Shown here piece after piece: positions 1-7,692 of a DNA stretch of 22,940 nucleotides. The notes under the pieces were generated by a model. That model did no database searches. It saw only the letters and a list, made by a program, of their open reading frames with translations, and was not told the DNA's origin. Both the position numbers and the translations under genes were made by a program. Location of the stretch: positions 1 to 22,940 of the forward strand of contig CADCQV010000100.1 of assembly GCA_902803625.1 (NCBI GenBank), read 5' to 3'. Within the stretch, counting starts at the first letter, position 1. Each line of letters starts with the position of its first letter. Source of the stretch: an uncultured Lachnospiraceae bacterium. GTDB taxonomy: Bacteria > Bacillota > Clostridia > Lachnospirales > Lachnospiraceae.

Positions 1-13
1 CTCGTGTAGGGGT

Positions 14-75
14 GCGCCCAAAGTTCTTGTCCCCACCACAAGCAAGCTTGTGTGGTGACAATTACTTTTGGCGCT
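14..75. repeat. Imperfect 60-nt palindrome downstream of the leuA-type gene
   Basis: An arm beginning GCGCCCAAAGTTCTTGTC is followed by its imperfect reverse complement ending GTGACAATTACTTTTGGCGC, with CACCACAAGC/GCTTGTGTGGTG in the centre. It would fold into one long hairpin with a few mismatches and a small bulge. There is no T-run on either side, so it does not read as a classic intrinsic terminator. It resembles an intergenic palindromic repeat. The GCGC-AAAA-TTGT pattern is loosely similar to the arms of the element at 3704-3932, which may be a related family (weak inference). Confidence 0.5.
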
Positions 76-113
76 TTAATCATTATAATCTTTTCAGGGC
101 GTTTTGGATAGCA

Positions 114-2108
114 TTACTTTCGTCCGTTACGGAACTGCACCGGGGTCATGCCGTAGCGCTTCTTGAACTGACGGTTAAAATGCTCCACGCTTGGGTATCC
201 CACGTTTTCTGCAACCCTCTCCACCTTCATATTTCCGTTTTTCAGAAGTGTACAGGCCTTCTTCAGCCTTATTTTCTGCAGATTCTCACTGAAGGTCGCT
301 CCCGACTGCTCCTTTATGTATTTGGAGAGATAGGGCTTTGAAAGGTAAAATTCCTTTGAAAGATCGTCAAGTGTTACAGAAAGATAATTCTCCTGTATGT
401 AATTCATTATTTCGGTAATACGTCTGTCCCTGTCCCGGTCTCCGCCTTTTAAGAGGTCGAGCTGGTTTACGGCCACACAGAGGGCATTAATGGAGGATTT
501 TATGATATCCTCATCGATACCCACTCCCCAGTACTTCCTTCCGTTACAGGTTATGCCCACATAGGTGCAGGCCTTACTTGAGGAACCGCGGCTGAGTGCA
601 TGCTCTTCATATGTTGAAAGCTCGTATGAGATGTCAAAGTATGACTTTATTGCATTGCTGACCGAGTCTAAGCGTCCGTTTCCGTTTGCCACCACGACCA
701 CATCCTGTCCGTTCTGCCTTATTGTGGTCTTTGTAAGGATGCCGTCACGCTGCTGTTCAAAATGGCACTCGGGTATGGAGAAGACGCCGTCATTATTTAT
801 ATACTTATCCTCGAAAATATGGTAAACACGCTCGGGCGAAAGCTCCGCATGCTCGTGGTCCGAGATTCCCTTTACGGTATAGCCCACGTCCTCCTGCATC
901 TCCTTCGGAACCTGCATACCGTAATTTGTCTTTAAGATAAAGCTTACGCCGCCCTTTCCCGACTGGGAATTTATCCTTATCACATCCCCGTCATACTCTC
1001 TTCCCAAATCCTTCGGATCAACGGGAAGATAGGGCACGCTCCAGGGTCTGTCCATATGGTGCTTTCTCCAGGTGAAGCCCTTTGCTATGGCATCCTGATG
1101 GGAGCCCGAAAAGGCCGTAAATACCAGGGCACCGCCGTAGGGCTGCCTCTCATGTATCCTCATTCTCGTGAGCCTTTCGTAGGTCTCCCCGATGGAGGTG
1201 ATATTCGAAAAATCAAGCTTACTGTCCACGCCATGTGTATACATATTCATGGCAAGGGTCACTATGTCCACATTTCCGGTCCGCTCCCCGTTTCCGAAAA
1301 GAGTTCCCTCTATCCTGTCCGCACCTGCGAGAAGTCCGAGCTCCGCGTCCGAGATACCGCAGCCCCTGTCATTATGGGGATGAAGTGAAAGAACCACGGC
1401 GTCGCGGTATTTCAGGCTGTTACTGATACACTCGATCTGTGTGGCAAATACATGGGGCATGGCATTCTCCACAGTGGTCGGGATATTGATTATCACCTTG
1501 TTATTCTTCTTCGGCTTCCAGACATCAAGCACCGCGTTGCAGACATCAACCGCATACTCAACCTCCGTTCCCGGAAAGCTCTCCGGAGAATACTCAAAGG
1601 AAAAATCACCGTCAGTCTCATCCGCAAGACGTTTTAAGAGCTTAGCCCCGTCTATTGCGATCTGCTTTATCTCCTCCTTGCTCTTCTTGAAGACCTGCTC
1701 CCTCTGTGCCACAGAGGTGGAATTGTAGAGGTGGATTATGGCCTTCGGAGCTCCCTTCACCGCTTCAAAGGTCTTCCTGATGATATGATCTCTTGCCTGT
1801 GTAAGAACCTGCAGTGTCACATCATCCGGCACCATCTTTCTCTCGATAAGGGTTCTGGCAAATTTATACTCGGTTTCCGATGCTGCGGGGAAGCCTATCT
1901 CTATCTCCTTAAAGCCGATCCGTACCAGCATTTCAAAGAATTCCAGCTTTTCTTCAAGGCTCATGGGCTCTATAAGCGCCTGGTTCCCGTCGCGGAGATC
2001 CACGCTGCACCAGATCGGAGCCTTTGTGATATGATCCTTCTTTGCCCACTCATAGGTAGGTTTCTTCGGCATAAAGTACTGAATCTTGTATTTTTCCCTG
2101 TTTAACAT
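114..2108 (-). CDS. leuA: 2-isopropylmalate synthase with C-terminal AraC-type DNA-binding domain
   Basis: Residues 1 to about 553 are a full-length alpha-isopropylmalate synthase, which condenses acetyl-CoA with 2-ketoisovalerate in the first committed step of leucine synthesis. Visible motifs are DLRDGNQAL (residues 37-45), the metal-binding HPHND (243-247) and FGNGERTGN (271-279). The C-terminal leucine-binding regulatory region follows (about 440-553). After a short charged linker (GGDRDRDR, 555-562) comes a complete AraC/XylS HTH domain (563-662): IMNYIQENY, then LSKEFYLSKPYLSKYIKE as the first HTH, then RVAENVGYPSVEHFNRQFKK and YGMTPVQFR as the second. The family usually ends near residue 560, so about 100 residues are extra, in one uninterrupted frame. 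The ATG has a GGAGG six bases upstream. The likely role is leucine synthesis combined with leucine-responsive transcription control; the second part is inference. The gene symbol applies to the enzyme part. Confidence 0.93.
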   Translation of the reverse strand: MLNREKYKIQYFMPKKPTYEWAKKDHITKAPIWCSVDLRDGNQALIEPMSLEEKLEFFEMLVRIGFKEIEIGFPAASETEYKFARTLIERKMVPDDVTLQVLTQARDHIIRKTFEAVKGAPKAIIHLYNSTSVAQREQVFKKSKEEIKQIAIDGAKLLKRLADETDGDFSFEYSPESFPGTEVEYAVDVCNAVLDVWKPKKNNKVIINIPTTVENAMPHVFATQIECISNSLKYRDAVVLSLHPHNDRGCGISDAELGLLAGADRIEGTLFGNGERTGNVDIVTLAMNMYTHGVDSKLDFSNITSIGETYERLTRMRIHERQPYGGALVFTAFSGSHQDAIAKGFTWRKHHMDRPWSVPYLPVDPKDLGREYDGDVIRINSQSGKGGVSFILKTNYGMQVPKEMQEDVGYTVKGISDHEHAELSPERVYHIFEDKYINNDGVFSIPECHFEQQRDGILTKTTIRQNGQDVVVVANGNGRLDSVSNAIKSYFDISYELSTYEEHALSRGSSSKACTYVGITCNGRKYWGVGIDEDIIKSSINALCVAVNQLDLLKGGDRDRDRRITEIMNYIQENYLSVTLDDLSKEFYLSKPYLSKYIKEQSGATFSENLQKIRLKKACTLLKNGNMKVERVAENVGYPSVEHFNRQFKKRYGMTPVQFRNGRK

Positions 2109-2122
2109 TTTTACCTCCGGTC

Positions 2123-2165
2123 ATTGACTGTTATGACGGATCCGACCCTCATAATAATAGTCAAT
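2123..2165. promoter_or_regulatory. Two-part inverted repeat in the leuA-type leader (possible operator)
   Basis: Nested perfect arms ATTGACT (2123-2129) / AGTCAAT (2159-2165) and TTATGA (2131-2136) / TCATAA (2149-2154) surround an 8-bp palindrome CGGATCCG (2137-2144). The dyad lies between the predicted start of transcription and the ribosome binding site of the gene at 114-2108. It could be an RNA hairpin in the leader or a DNA site for a dimeric regulator. There is no T-run, so it is not an obvious attenuator. The fused AraC domain is a natural candidate ligand, but that is inference. Confidence 0.5.
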
Positions 2166-2181
2166 TAATTTGATGAATGTT

Positions 2182-2209
2182 ATTATAGCACTCATTTTGA
2201 TTTTGCACA
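2182..2209 (-). promoter_or_regulatory. Extended -10 promoter for the leuA-type gene
   Basis: On the minus strand a perfect TATAAT (plus-strand 2182-2187) is preceded by TGC, giving the extended -10 form TGnTATAAT. A weak -35, TGTGCA (2204-2209), lies 16 bp upstream. Transcription would start near 2175 and leave a leader of about 67 nt, too short for a T-box or a leader peptide. A weak -35 with an extended -10 is typical of promoters needing or tolerating regulation. Confidence 0.6.
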
Positions 2210-2241
2210 GGGATAAATTTAATCTAATTATTTGATTTTTT

Positions 2242-3621
2242 TTATTCTCCGACAAGATCCCGTATCCACACCTTCCTTTTCAGCATAATGAAGCCGATCA
2301 GGGCCTTCAGGGAATCAAGGGAAAGCACTGCAATATAGATGATCTCGATACTAAAGGAGGTGTATCGGGAAAGAATAAAGGCAGCGGGCCAGGATACAAA
2401 CCACAGAAATACCGAGTCGAAGAGAAAGGTGATGACCGTCCGTCCGCCTGACCTTATGGTGAAGTACGCAGAGTTTAAGAAGGCTTCCACCGGAAGGTAA
2501 AACGCTGCAATCTGTATAAACTCTGCGGCAAGCTTTTTTATTTCCCATCCGGTATTGTAAAATTCCGGAAAAAACGGTGCCATTAAAAACTGTATTACTC
2601 CGAGTACGGTTGAAACCGTTACGGAAAAAGCGATCAGGCGGTTATCTGTTTCCACAACGTGCGACATATCACCTGACCCCAGGATCTGTCCTATCATGAT
2701 CGCAACCACATTGCCCATTGAAATTACAAATACCTTGAACAGATTGACAATGGTGCTTGAGATATTGAAGGCTGCCACCACGCCTAAGCCACGGACAGAA
2801 TAGCACTGGGTAAGGGCTGCCATTCCCATTGCCCAGAGGAGTTCATTTAAGAATAATGGTGTCCCCTTAACAACTATCTTGAAAGAGAGTGCTGCGGGGA
2901 TGGAAAATCCTCTGAATAGTCCCACCGCAAAGGGATTTTTGTCACCGTTCAAATGGGTCCAGAGTACAACGATAAGAAGCTCGACCACGCGGGAGGTGAC
3001 GGTTGCTATGGCAGCGCCCCGGACCCCCAGAACCGGTGCCCCGAAATTACCGAAGATCAGTACATAATTCAGAAAGAGATTTACGCAAACTGCAATAACC
3101 CCGGCGCTCATTGGTACCAGGGTCTCTCCGCTTTCACGTAAGGTGCCCGCATAACACTGCGTCACCGCAAATGGCAGGAGTCCGATAAGCATCACACTCA
3201 GATACTGACCCCCGTACCTCAAGGTAGAAGCCGCATCTATGTTTTCCCCCTGCTCATGTAGATACAGGGAGATCAGCTGATCCTTAAAGATAATCAGGAT
3301 AAGGGCTCCCACTGCCGATATGACCGCTGCCTCCAGCAGCTTAAAACGAAGTGTATGGCGGACTCCCTCGGTATTCTTCTGTCCGACATACTGCGCGGTA
3401 AAAATCCCCGCTCCGGATATGGCTCCGAAGATCCCGAGATAAAAAACGAAGATGAGCTGGTTTATGATGGCAACCCCGGACATCTGCTCCGTCCCGATCC
3501 TGCCCACCATAATATTATCCAGAAGGCTTACAAAATTCGTTATACCGTTCTGGATAATTATTGGTATCGCTATTGAAAGAACCCTTTTGTAGAAGGCTCT
3601 GTCGCCGATGAATCTGTTCAT
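2242..3621 (-). CDS. MATE family efflux transporter
   Basis: A 459-residue integral membrane protein of normal MATE length, with about 12 hydrophobic segments and the two-fold MATE repeat. It begins with a short basic N-terminus followed by the first helix (SIAIPIIIQNGITNFVSLLDNIMVGRIG), whose N-x-x-D-x-x-M-V-G-R pattern is characteristic of the family, and IGQILGSGD appears around the start of the second half. It should export cationic or organic compounds using a Na+ or H+ gradient; the substrate cannot be read. The ATG has only a weak Shine-Dalgarno (AGGATG, about 10 bases upstream), and the leader lies in repeat DNA. It is co-directional with hydF upstream but separated by about 290 bp, so it may be independently transcribed. 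Confidence 0.9.
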   Translation of the reverse strand: MNRFIGDRAFYKRVLSIAIPIIIQNGITNFVSLLDNIMVGRIGTEQMSGVAIINQLIFVFYLGIFGAISGAGIFTAQYVGQKNTEGVRHTLRFKLLEAAVISAVGALILIIFKDQLISLYLHEQGENIDAASTLRYGGQYLSVMLIGLLPFAVTQCYAGTLRESGETLVPMSAGVIAVCVNLFLNYVLIFGNFGAPVLGVRGAAIATVTSRVVELLIVVLWTHLNGDKNPFAVGLFRGFSIPAALSFKIVVKGTPLFLNELLWAMGMAALTQCYSVRGLGVVAAFNISSTIVNLFKVFVISMGNVVAIMIGQILGSGDMSHVVETDNRLIAFSVTVSTVLGVIQFLMAPFFPEFYNTGWEIKKLAAEFIQIAAFYLPVEAFLNSAYFTIRSGGRTVITFLFDSVFLWFVSWPAAFILSRYTSFSIEIIYIAVLSLDSLKALIGFIMLKRKVWIRDLVGE

Positions 3622-3628
3622 AGTCTAT

Positions 3629-3683
3629 GTCATCCTGAAGAGCGGTCTATCTGTCATCCTGAGGAGCGATAGCGACGAAGGAT
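3629..3683. repeat. Short direct repeat with associated dyad
   Basis: The 16-mer GTCATCCTGARGAGCG occurs twice, at 3629-3644 and 3653-3668, with one difference. The second copy runs on through CGATAGCGACGAAGGATC so that ATCCT and AGGAT form the ends of a small dyad (3656-3683). Strings of the type GTCATCCTGAG...GAAGGATC are common intergenic repeats in clostridial genomes (from memory). They lie directly upstream of the MATE gene. Confidence 0.5.
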
Positions 3684-3703
3684 CTTCCCACACGTCTTTG
3701 CCC

Positions 3704-3932
3704 GTGTCCCGGGTCAACAACTATTTTTTTCGCGCTACGATCCCGCTAAACTCATCCTTCGTCTTATGACAAAATTTTGCTCGGCGCTGTTCCGGTCTTG
3801 CGTATTTTCATTCTGAATAACAGTCATCAATCGAACGCAATCCCGGCCTTCGCACTCGCAAAATTTATAAGACTCGGATTCGCTAAGCGGGACGTGCTGA
3901 TTGCTCAAAAAACAGTTATTGACCCGGGGCAC
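3704..3932. repeat. MITE-like imperfect long inverted repeat overlapping the 3' end of hydF
   Basis: The left terminus GTGTCCCGGGTCAACAAC (from 3704) matches the reverse complement of the right end (GTGCCCCGGGTCAATAAC, ending at 3932), both followed by a T-rich run. A second matching block follows inwards: TCCCGCTAAACTCATCC with GTCTTAT and AAATTTTGC (3741-3795) against TCCCGCTTAGCGAATCC with GTCTTAT and AAATTTTGC (reverse complement of 3842-3892). This is about 229 bp with arms of about 90 bp. No coding content or clear target-site duplication is visible. The right arm encodes the hydF stop codon and its last four residues, A-P-G-Q. It could also fold as a long transcript hairpin between hydF and the MATE gene. 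Confidence 0.6.
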
Positions 3933-5136
3933 AGTGAAGGTTTTTCTTGAATACTTCCATACATCTTTCAAGTATCCCGTTCATGGCTGCGATGGCCATG
4001 CCGTAATTCACTATAGGGACACCTGCCTCCCGGGCTTTATTTATCCTGAAGCGCATCTCTGCTTCATTAAGCATACAGCCTCCGCAGTGGACTATAAGTG
4101 AATAATCCTTCAGTTCCTCCGGAAAGTCTCTTCCCGAAGTAAAGGAAAACTCCGGCTCCGCTTTGCAGTATTCCCTTATCCACCCGGGAATCTTTACGCT
4201 TCCTATGTCGTTACACTGCCGGTGGTGGGTACAGCCCTCGGAAATAAGCACCCTGTCGCCGTCCTTCAGGGTTTTCAGCCTGTCCGCCCCCTTCTTTAAT
4301 TCAAAGAGATCTCCCTTATATCTCGCAAAAAGCATAGAAAAGCTCGTGAGGAGAATATCCTCCGGCACTATCTTTGAAACCCTGCCATAGGCCTGGGAAT
4401 CGGTGATCACAAGTCCGGGCTTTTTCTTTATACCGGACAGGGTATCCTGAAGCTCACTGTCACGGCAGACCACTGCGCTCAAACCGCTCTCAAGGATATC
4501 CCTTATGGTCTGCTGCTGGGGAAGTATAAGACGCCCCTTCGGAGCCGACTCATCTATAGGTATCACCAGCACCACCGTATCTCCCGGGTTTAGGAGATCT
4601 CCCACCAGTTTTTTCTCTTTTCCCTTATTCTTTTCTGCGTAAGATCCCAGGAGCTCCTTAAATTCCTTAATATGAAAACCGGTTTTGGAGCTTAAAGCTA
4701 TCTCGTTTTCAGCCCGGGGAGCATCCCCGTATTCCTCTCCTGAAAGATCCGCCTTCGTAAGTGCCTTCACATAGGGAATACCCCTGTCTTCAAAAAGCTT
4801 TATAAGATCGGTCTCGTACTTTTCCGGCTCACTGCCGTATTCACTTACCAGGACTGCGATATCAGTTTCCTTAAGTATTTCTTCTGCCCTTTTGACTCTC
4901 TTTGACCCGAGCTCTCCGCTGTCATCTATGCCCGGAGTATCAATGATAAGTACCGGTCCTATCGGCAGAAGCTCCATAGCCTTCCTTACCGGATCCGTGG
5001 TAGTGCCCTTCACATCGGACACAAGGCTCATCTCCTGGGAGGTTACGGCATTTACAAGGCTCGACTTCCCGGCATTCCTTATACCGAAAAACGCTATATG
5101 TACCCTTTCGGATACAGGTGTGTCATTAAGGCTCAA
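3916..5136 (-). CDS. hydF: [FeFe]-hydrogenase H-cluster maturation GTPase HydF
   Basis: HydF is the scaffold that receives the products of HydG and HydE and delivers the diiron subcluster to apo-hydrogenase. The N-terminal GTPase domain has the P-loop GIRNAGKSS (18-26), a TTTDP switch I (45-49), DTPG (66-69) and TKAD (127-130). The C-terminal iron-sulfur site shows the family pattern C302-x-H304 and H350-C351-G-G-C354. The length of 406 residues is normal. The start is a TTG, chosen because GGAGGAG lies six bases upstream and the protein then begins MSLNDTP, as HydF proteins usually do; the nearby ATG is out of frame. It follows hydG after 30 bp, in the same operon. The last residues come from an invading repeat (3704-3932). 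Confidence 0.96.
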   Translation of the reverse strand: MSLNDTPVSERVHIAFFGIRNAGKSSLVNAVTSQEMSLVSDVKGTTTDPVRKAMELLPIGPVLIIDTPGIDDSGELGSKRVKRAEEILKETDIAVLVSEYGSEPEKYETDLIKLFEDRGIPYVKALTKADLSGEEYGDAPRAENEIALSSKTGFHIKEFKELLGSYAEKNKGKEKKLVGDLLNPGDTVVLVIPIDESAPKGRLILPQQQTIRDILESGLSAVVCRDSELQDTLSGIKKKPGLVITDSQAYGRVSKIVPEDILLTSFSMLFARYKGDLFELKKGADRLKTLKDGDRVLISEGCTHHRQCNDIGSVKIPGWIREYCKAEPEFSFTSGRDFPEELKDYSLIVHCGGCMLNEAEMRFRINKAREAGVPIVNYGMAIAAMNGILERCMEVFKKNLHCAPGQ

Positions 5137-5166
5137 GTCTCTCCTCCGGCTGTTCTAAGGATCTGT

Positions 5167-6615
5167 TCAGAATCTGAAGTCTCTTTTATTTGAGGTTCTG
5201 ATATCCTCGATATGGCTTTTTGCTATGGCTCTGGTCTTTTCATTCGGAATCTTCTTTAATTCCCGCTCTATCATCTCATAGCCCTTTTTCTTTGTATCAA
5301 AAGATGCATAATCCTCAAGATACTCCGCAAGGGTCATCAGTGCATTCGGATGACAGCAGTTTAGGATCTGTCCGTTCTTACAGAGAGCCATAAACCTGTC
5401 CCCGGTCCTTCCCTCCCTGTAGCAGGCTGTGCAGAAGGAGGGGATATGGTCATTGTCCATAAGCCAGGATACCACCTCGTCAAGGGACCTCTGGTCCGAA
5501 ACATCAAACTGCTCCGTGTCATGGGGTCTTTCCTCTTCCGTATATCCTCCGACGCTGGTTCTTGATCCTCCGCTTATCTGGGATATGCCGAGGCGGAGTA
5601 GTCTCTCCCGCACCGCCTGGTTTTCCCTTGTGGATATGATCATTCCGGTATATGGAACCGCCAGTCTTATACAGGCTGTGATATGGGCAAAGGTCTCATC
5701 GCTTATCCCGTTATCAAAGGTATCTGGGTCTATGTCATCCGCCTTCTTTACCCTCGGAACACTGATGGTATGGGGTCCCACACCATGGACAGCCTCCAGA
5801 TGCTCTGCGTGCATAATGAGTCCCGCAAATTCGTATTTATAAAGCTCAAGGCCGAAGAGCACACCGAGGCCCACATCATCTATGCCGCCCTCCATAGCCC
5901 TGTCCATAGCCTCCGTATGGTAGTCATAGTCATGCTTCGGACCTGTGGGATGGAGCTCTAAGTACCTCTCCTTATTATAAGTTTCCTGAAAGAGTATATA
6001 AGTGCCTATCCCGGCTTCCTTCAGCTTCCTGTAGTTCTCAACAGTGGTTGCGGCAATATTTACGTTCACACGTCTTATATCCCCGTTCTTATGATGAACG
6101 CTGTATATGGTCTTTATGGAATCAAGGATATATTCTATGGGATTATTTACAGGGTCCTCCCCGGCTTCAATGGCGAGCCGCTTATGACCCATATTCTGAA
6201 GTGCTATGACCTCCTGTCTTATCTCCTCCTGATCAAGCTTTTTCCTTGCGATATGCTTATTCTTAAGGTGATAGGGACAGTACAGGCAACCGTTCACGCA
6301 GTAATTCGAAAGATAAAGCGGTGCAAACATAACTATGCGGTTCCCGTAAAATGCCTGCTTGATCTCCTCGGCTATACTGTAAATTTTCTGCCTGATCTCC
6401 GGATCGGCAGCGGCTAAGAGAAGGGATGCCTCTCTGTGGGAAAGACCCCTGCAGGTACAGCCTCTGTCGTTTTTTACCGGCCTGGCCTTTTCCAGTATCT
6501 CGAGGATAAGCGGCTTATTATCCTTATTCTTTTCCGCATACTCAAGTGTTTCCAGTATTTCTTCGTGGTTTATGAATTCTTCTGCCTTTAATGATGCAGG
6601 ATCATATACTGCCAT
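5167..6615 (-). CDS. hydG: [FeFe]-hydrogenase maturation radical SAM tyrosine lyase HydG
   Basis: HydG cleaves tyrosine to p-cresol and dehydroglycine and makes the CO and cyanide ligands of the H-cluster, loaded on an Fe(CO)2(CN) synthon. The radical SAM cluster motif is C106-VNG-C110-LY-C113. The C-terminal auxiliary cluster motif CX2CX22C is complete: C395, C398 and C421. The length of 482 residues is normal for HydG, and the C-terminal extension separates it from the ThiH paralogue. It lies 32 bp after hydE and 30 bp before hydF. The ATG is preceded by AAAGGAGCGG some 12 bases upstream. The whole leader together with the 3' end of hydE is duplicated in inverted orientation at 18354-18405. 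Confidence 0.97.
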   Translation of the reverse strand: MAVYDPASLKAEEFINHEEILETLEYAEKNKDNKPLILEILEKARPVKNDRGCTCRGLSHREASLLLAAADPEIRQKIYSIAEEIKQAFYGNRIVMFAPLYLSNYCVNGCLYCPYHLKNKHIARKKLDQEEIRQEVIALQNMGHKRLAIEAGEDPVNNPIEYILDSIKTIYSVHHKNGDIRRVNVNIAATTVENYRKLKEAGIGTYILFQETYNKERYLELHPTGPKHDYDYHTEAMDRAMEGGIDDVGLGVLFGLELYKYEFAGLIMHAEHLEAVHGVGPHTISVPRVKKADDIDPDTFDNGISDETFAHITACIRLAVPYTGMIISTRENQAVRERLLRLGISQISGGSRTSVGGYTEEERPHDTEQFDVSDQRSLDEVVSWLMDNDHIPSFCTACYREGRTGDRFMALCKNGQILNCCHPNALMTLAEYLEDYASFDTKKKGYEMIERELKKIPNEKTRAIAKSHIEDIRTSNKRDFRF

Positions 6616-6663
6616 TTCCTGTCTATGCCGCTCCTTTCATTAATCCATTACTTACCGCTTTTT
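6613..6663 (-). repeat. Copy 1 of an inverted 51-bp duplication (hydE stop to hydG start)
   Basis: On the minus strand this stretch runs from AAAAAGCGG (codons for the last hydE residues), through the TAA stop, the GGAGCGG ribosome-binding region and into the hydG ATG. It matches 18354-18405 on the plus strand with one single-base indel and two mismatches, and the two start codons align exactly. Because hydE codons lie inside it, this copy is probably the donor. Confidence 0.9.
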
Positions 6664-7598
6664 ATATCTCCTCTGTCTGTAACTATACGGTGTCCTATGC
6701 TTTCCATACGTCTTTCAAGACACTCTCTGCACTCTGCCGATTCCTCCCCGGTGCATATCTTGTTGTCGTAGAGTTCATACTTTTTCCTGACAGCTTTGGG
6801 GGAAAGATTCGGCATCACCACATTGGCTCCTGCTCTTATCCCCTCTTCCCTTCCGGCGGGACTCAAGGTGCCGAGTGCAGTGGTAGCGGGTATCAGCATT
6901 TCGGGGTGGATGATCCTTAAGATCGAAATGAGAAACAGTGTAAGCTCAACCGAACCCGGCTTTTCTCCTGCAAAGGGTGTTGCCTTATGTGGGATAAAGG
7001 GACCTATGCCGCACATATCGGGCTTAAAGCGCTCAATGAACTTCAGATCCTCCGAAAGCTCCTTTTCTGTCTGAAAGGGGGAACCCACCATAAAGCCGCA
7101 CCCTGTCTGATATCCTATAGCCTTGAGTGTCTTCAGGCATTCCATACGGTTTTCGTATGACATTTCCGGGGGATGGAGCTTTCTGTAATGCTCAGGGTCG
7201 GCACTCTCGTGACGGAGAAGGTATCTGTCAGCCCCCGCCTTAAAAAGCTTTTCATAGCTTTCTCTGCTCCGCTCACCCATTGAGAGAGTCACTGCGCAGT
7301 CCGGATGCTTTTCCTTTATCCTGCCTATCAGTCCGCACAGCACATCATCATCAAAGAAGCCGTCCTCTCCGCCCTGAAGTACAAAGGTCCTGAAGCCCAG
7401 CTCGTAGCCGGTATCACAGCATAATAGTATTTCCTCAGTTGAAAGCCTGTACCGCTCAACGGAAGCATTGCTCCGTCTGATCCCGCAGTACAGGCAGTCA
7501 TTCTTACAGATATTACTTAGCTCTATAAGTCCGCGGACATAGACATCCCTTCCGTATATCCGTTCCTTCAGCCTGTCAGCCTCCGCTCTTAAGATCAA
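6648..7598 (-). CDS. hydE: [FeFe]-hydrogenase maturation radical SAM protein HydE
   Basis: HydE is the radical SAM enzyme that acts on the HydG-derived Fe(CO)2(CN)-cysteine complex on the way to the bridging dithiomethylamine. From the TTG used here, the cluster motif is C31-KND-C35-LY-C38, followed by GIRRSN, FRTFVLQGGED and the family-typical YLLRHE, GCGFMVGSP and ATTALGT. The boundary at 7598 is only the longest standard-start frame. The open frame continues upstream to an in-frame TAA at 7713-7715 and encodes a typical HydE N-terminus (VRELIDRRSLSTEGYAALI, then PETA). That part has no ATG, GTG or TTG codon. A GGAGAGG (7701-7707) sits nine bases before an in-frame ATA at 7689-7691, so the real start is probably there. 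The C-terminus is normal. Confidence 0.93.
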   Translation of the reverse strand: MILRAEADRLKERIYGRDVYVRGLIELSNICKNDCLYCGIRRSNASVERYRLSTEEILLCCDTGYELGFRTFVLQGGEDGFFDDDVLCGLIGRIKEKHPDCAVTLSMGERSRESYEKLFKAGADRYLLRHESADPEHYRKLHPPEMSYENRMECLKTLKAIGYQTGCGFMVGSPFQTEKELSEDLKFIERFKPDMCGIGPFIPHKATPFAGEKPGSVELTLFLISILRIIHPEMLIPATTALGTLSPAGREEGIRAGANVVMPNLSPKAVRKKYELYDNKICTGEESAECRECLERRMESIGHRIVTDRGDIKSGK

Positions 7599-7692
7599 AG
7601 CAGTTTCAGGACTTCTCTCCCGGATAAGGGCAGCGTAGCCTTCGGTACTTAGGCTCCTTCTGTCTATTAGTTCGCGAACGGGAGTATCTATA

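Noticed and set aside
2109..2175. T-box or leucine leader-peptide attenuator upstream of the leuA-type gene
   Set aside because: The leader is only about 67 nt, with no leader peptide rich in Leu codons, no T-box motif and no terminator.
3735..3971. 78-codon minus-strand open frame between the MATE gene and hydF
   Set aside because: It consists of the inverted-repeat element plus the end of hydF in another frame; no ribosome binding site and no protein-like composition.
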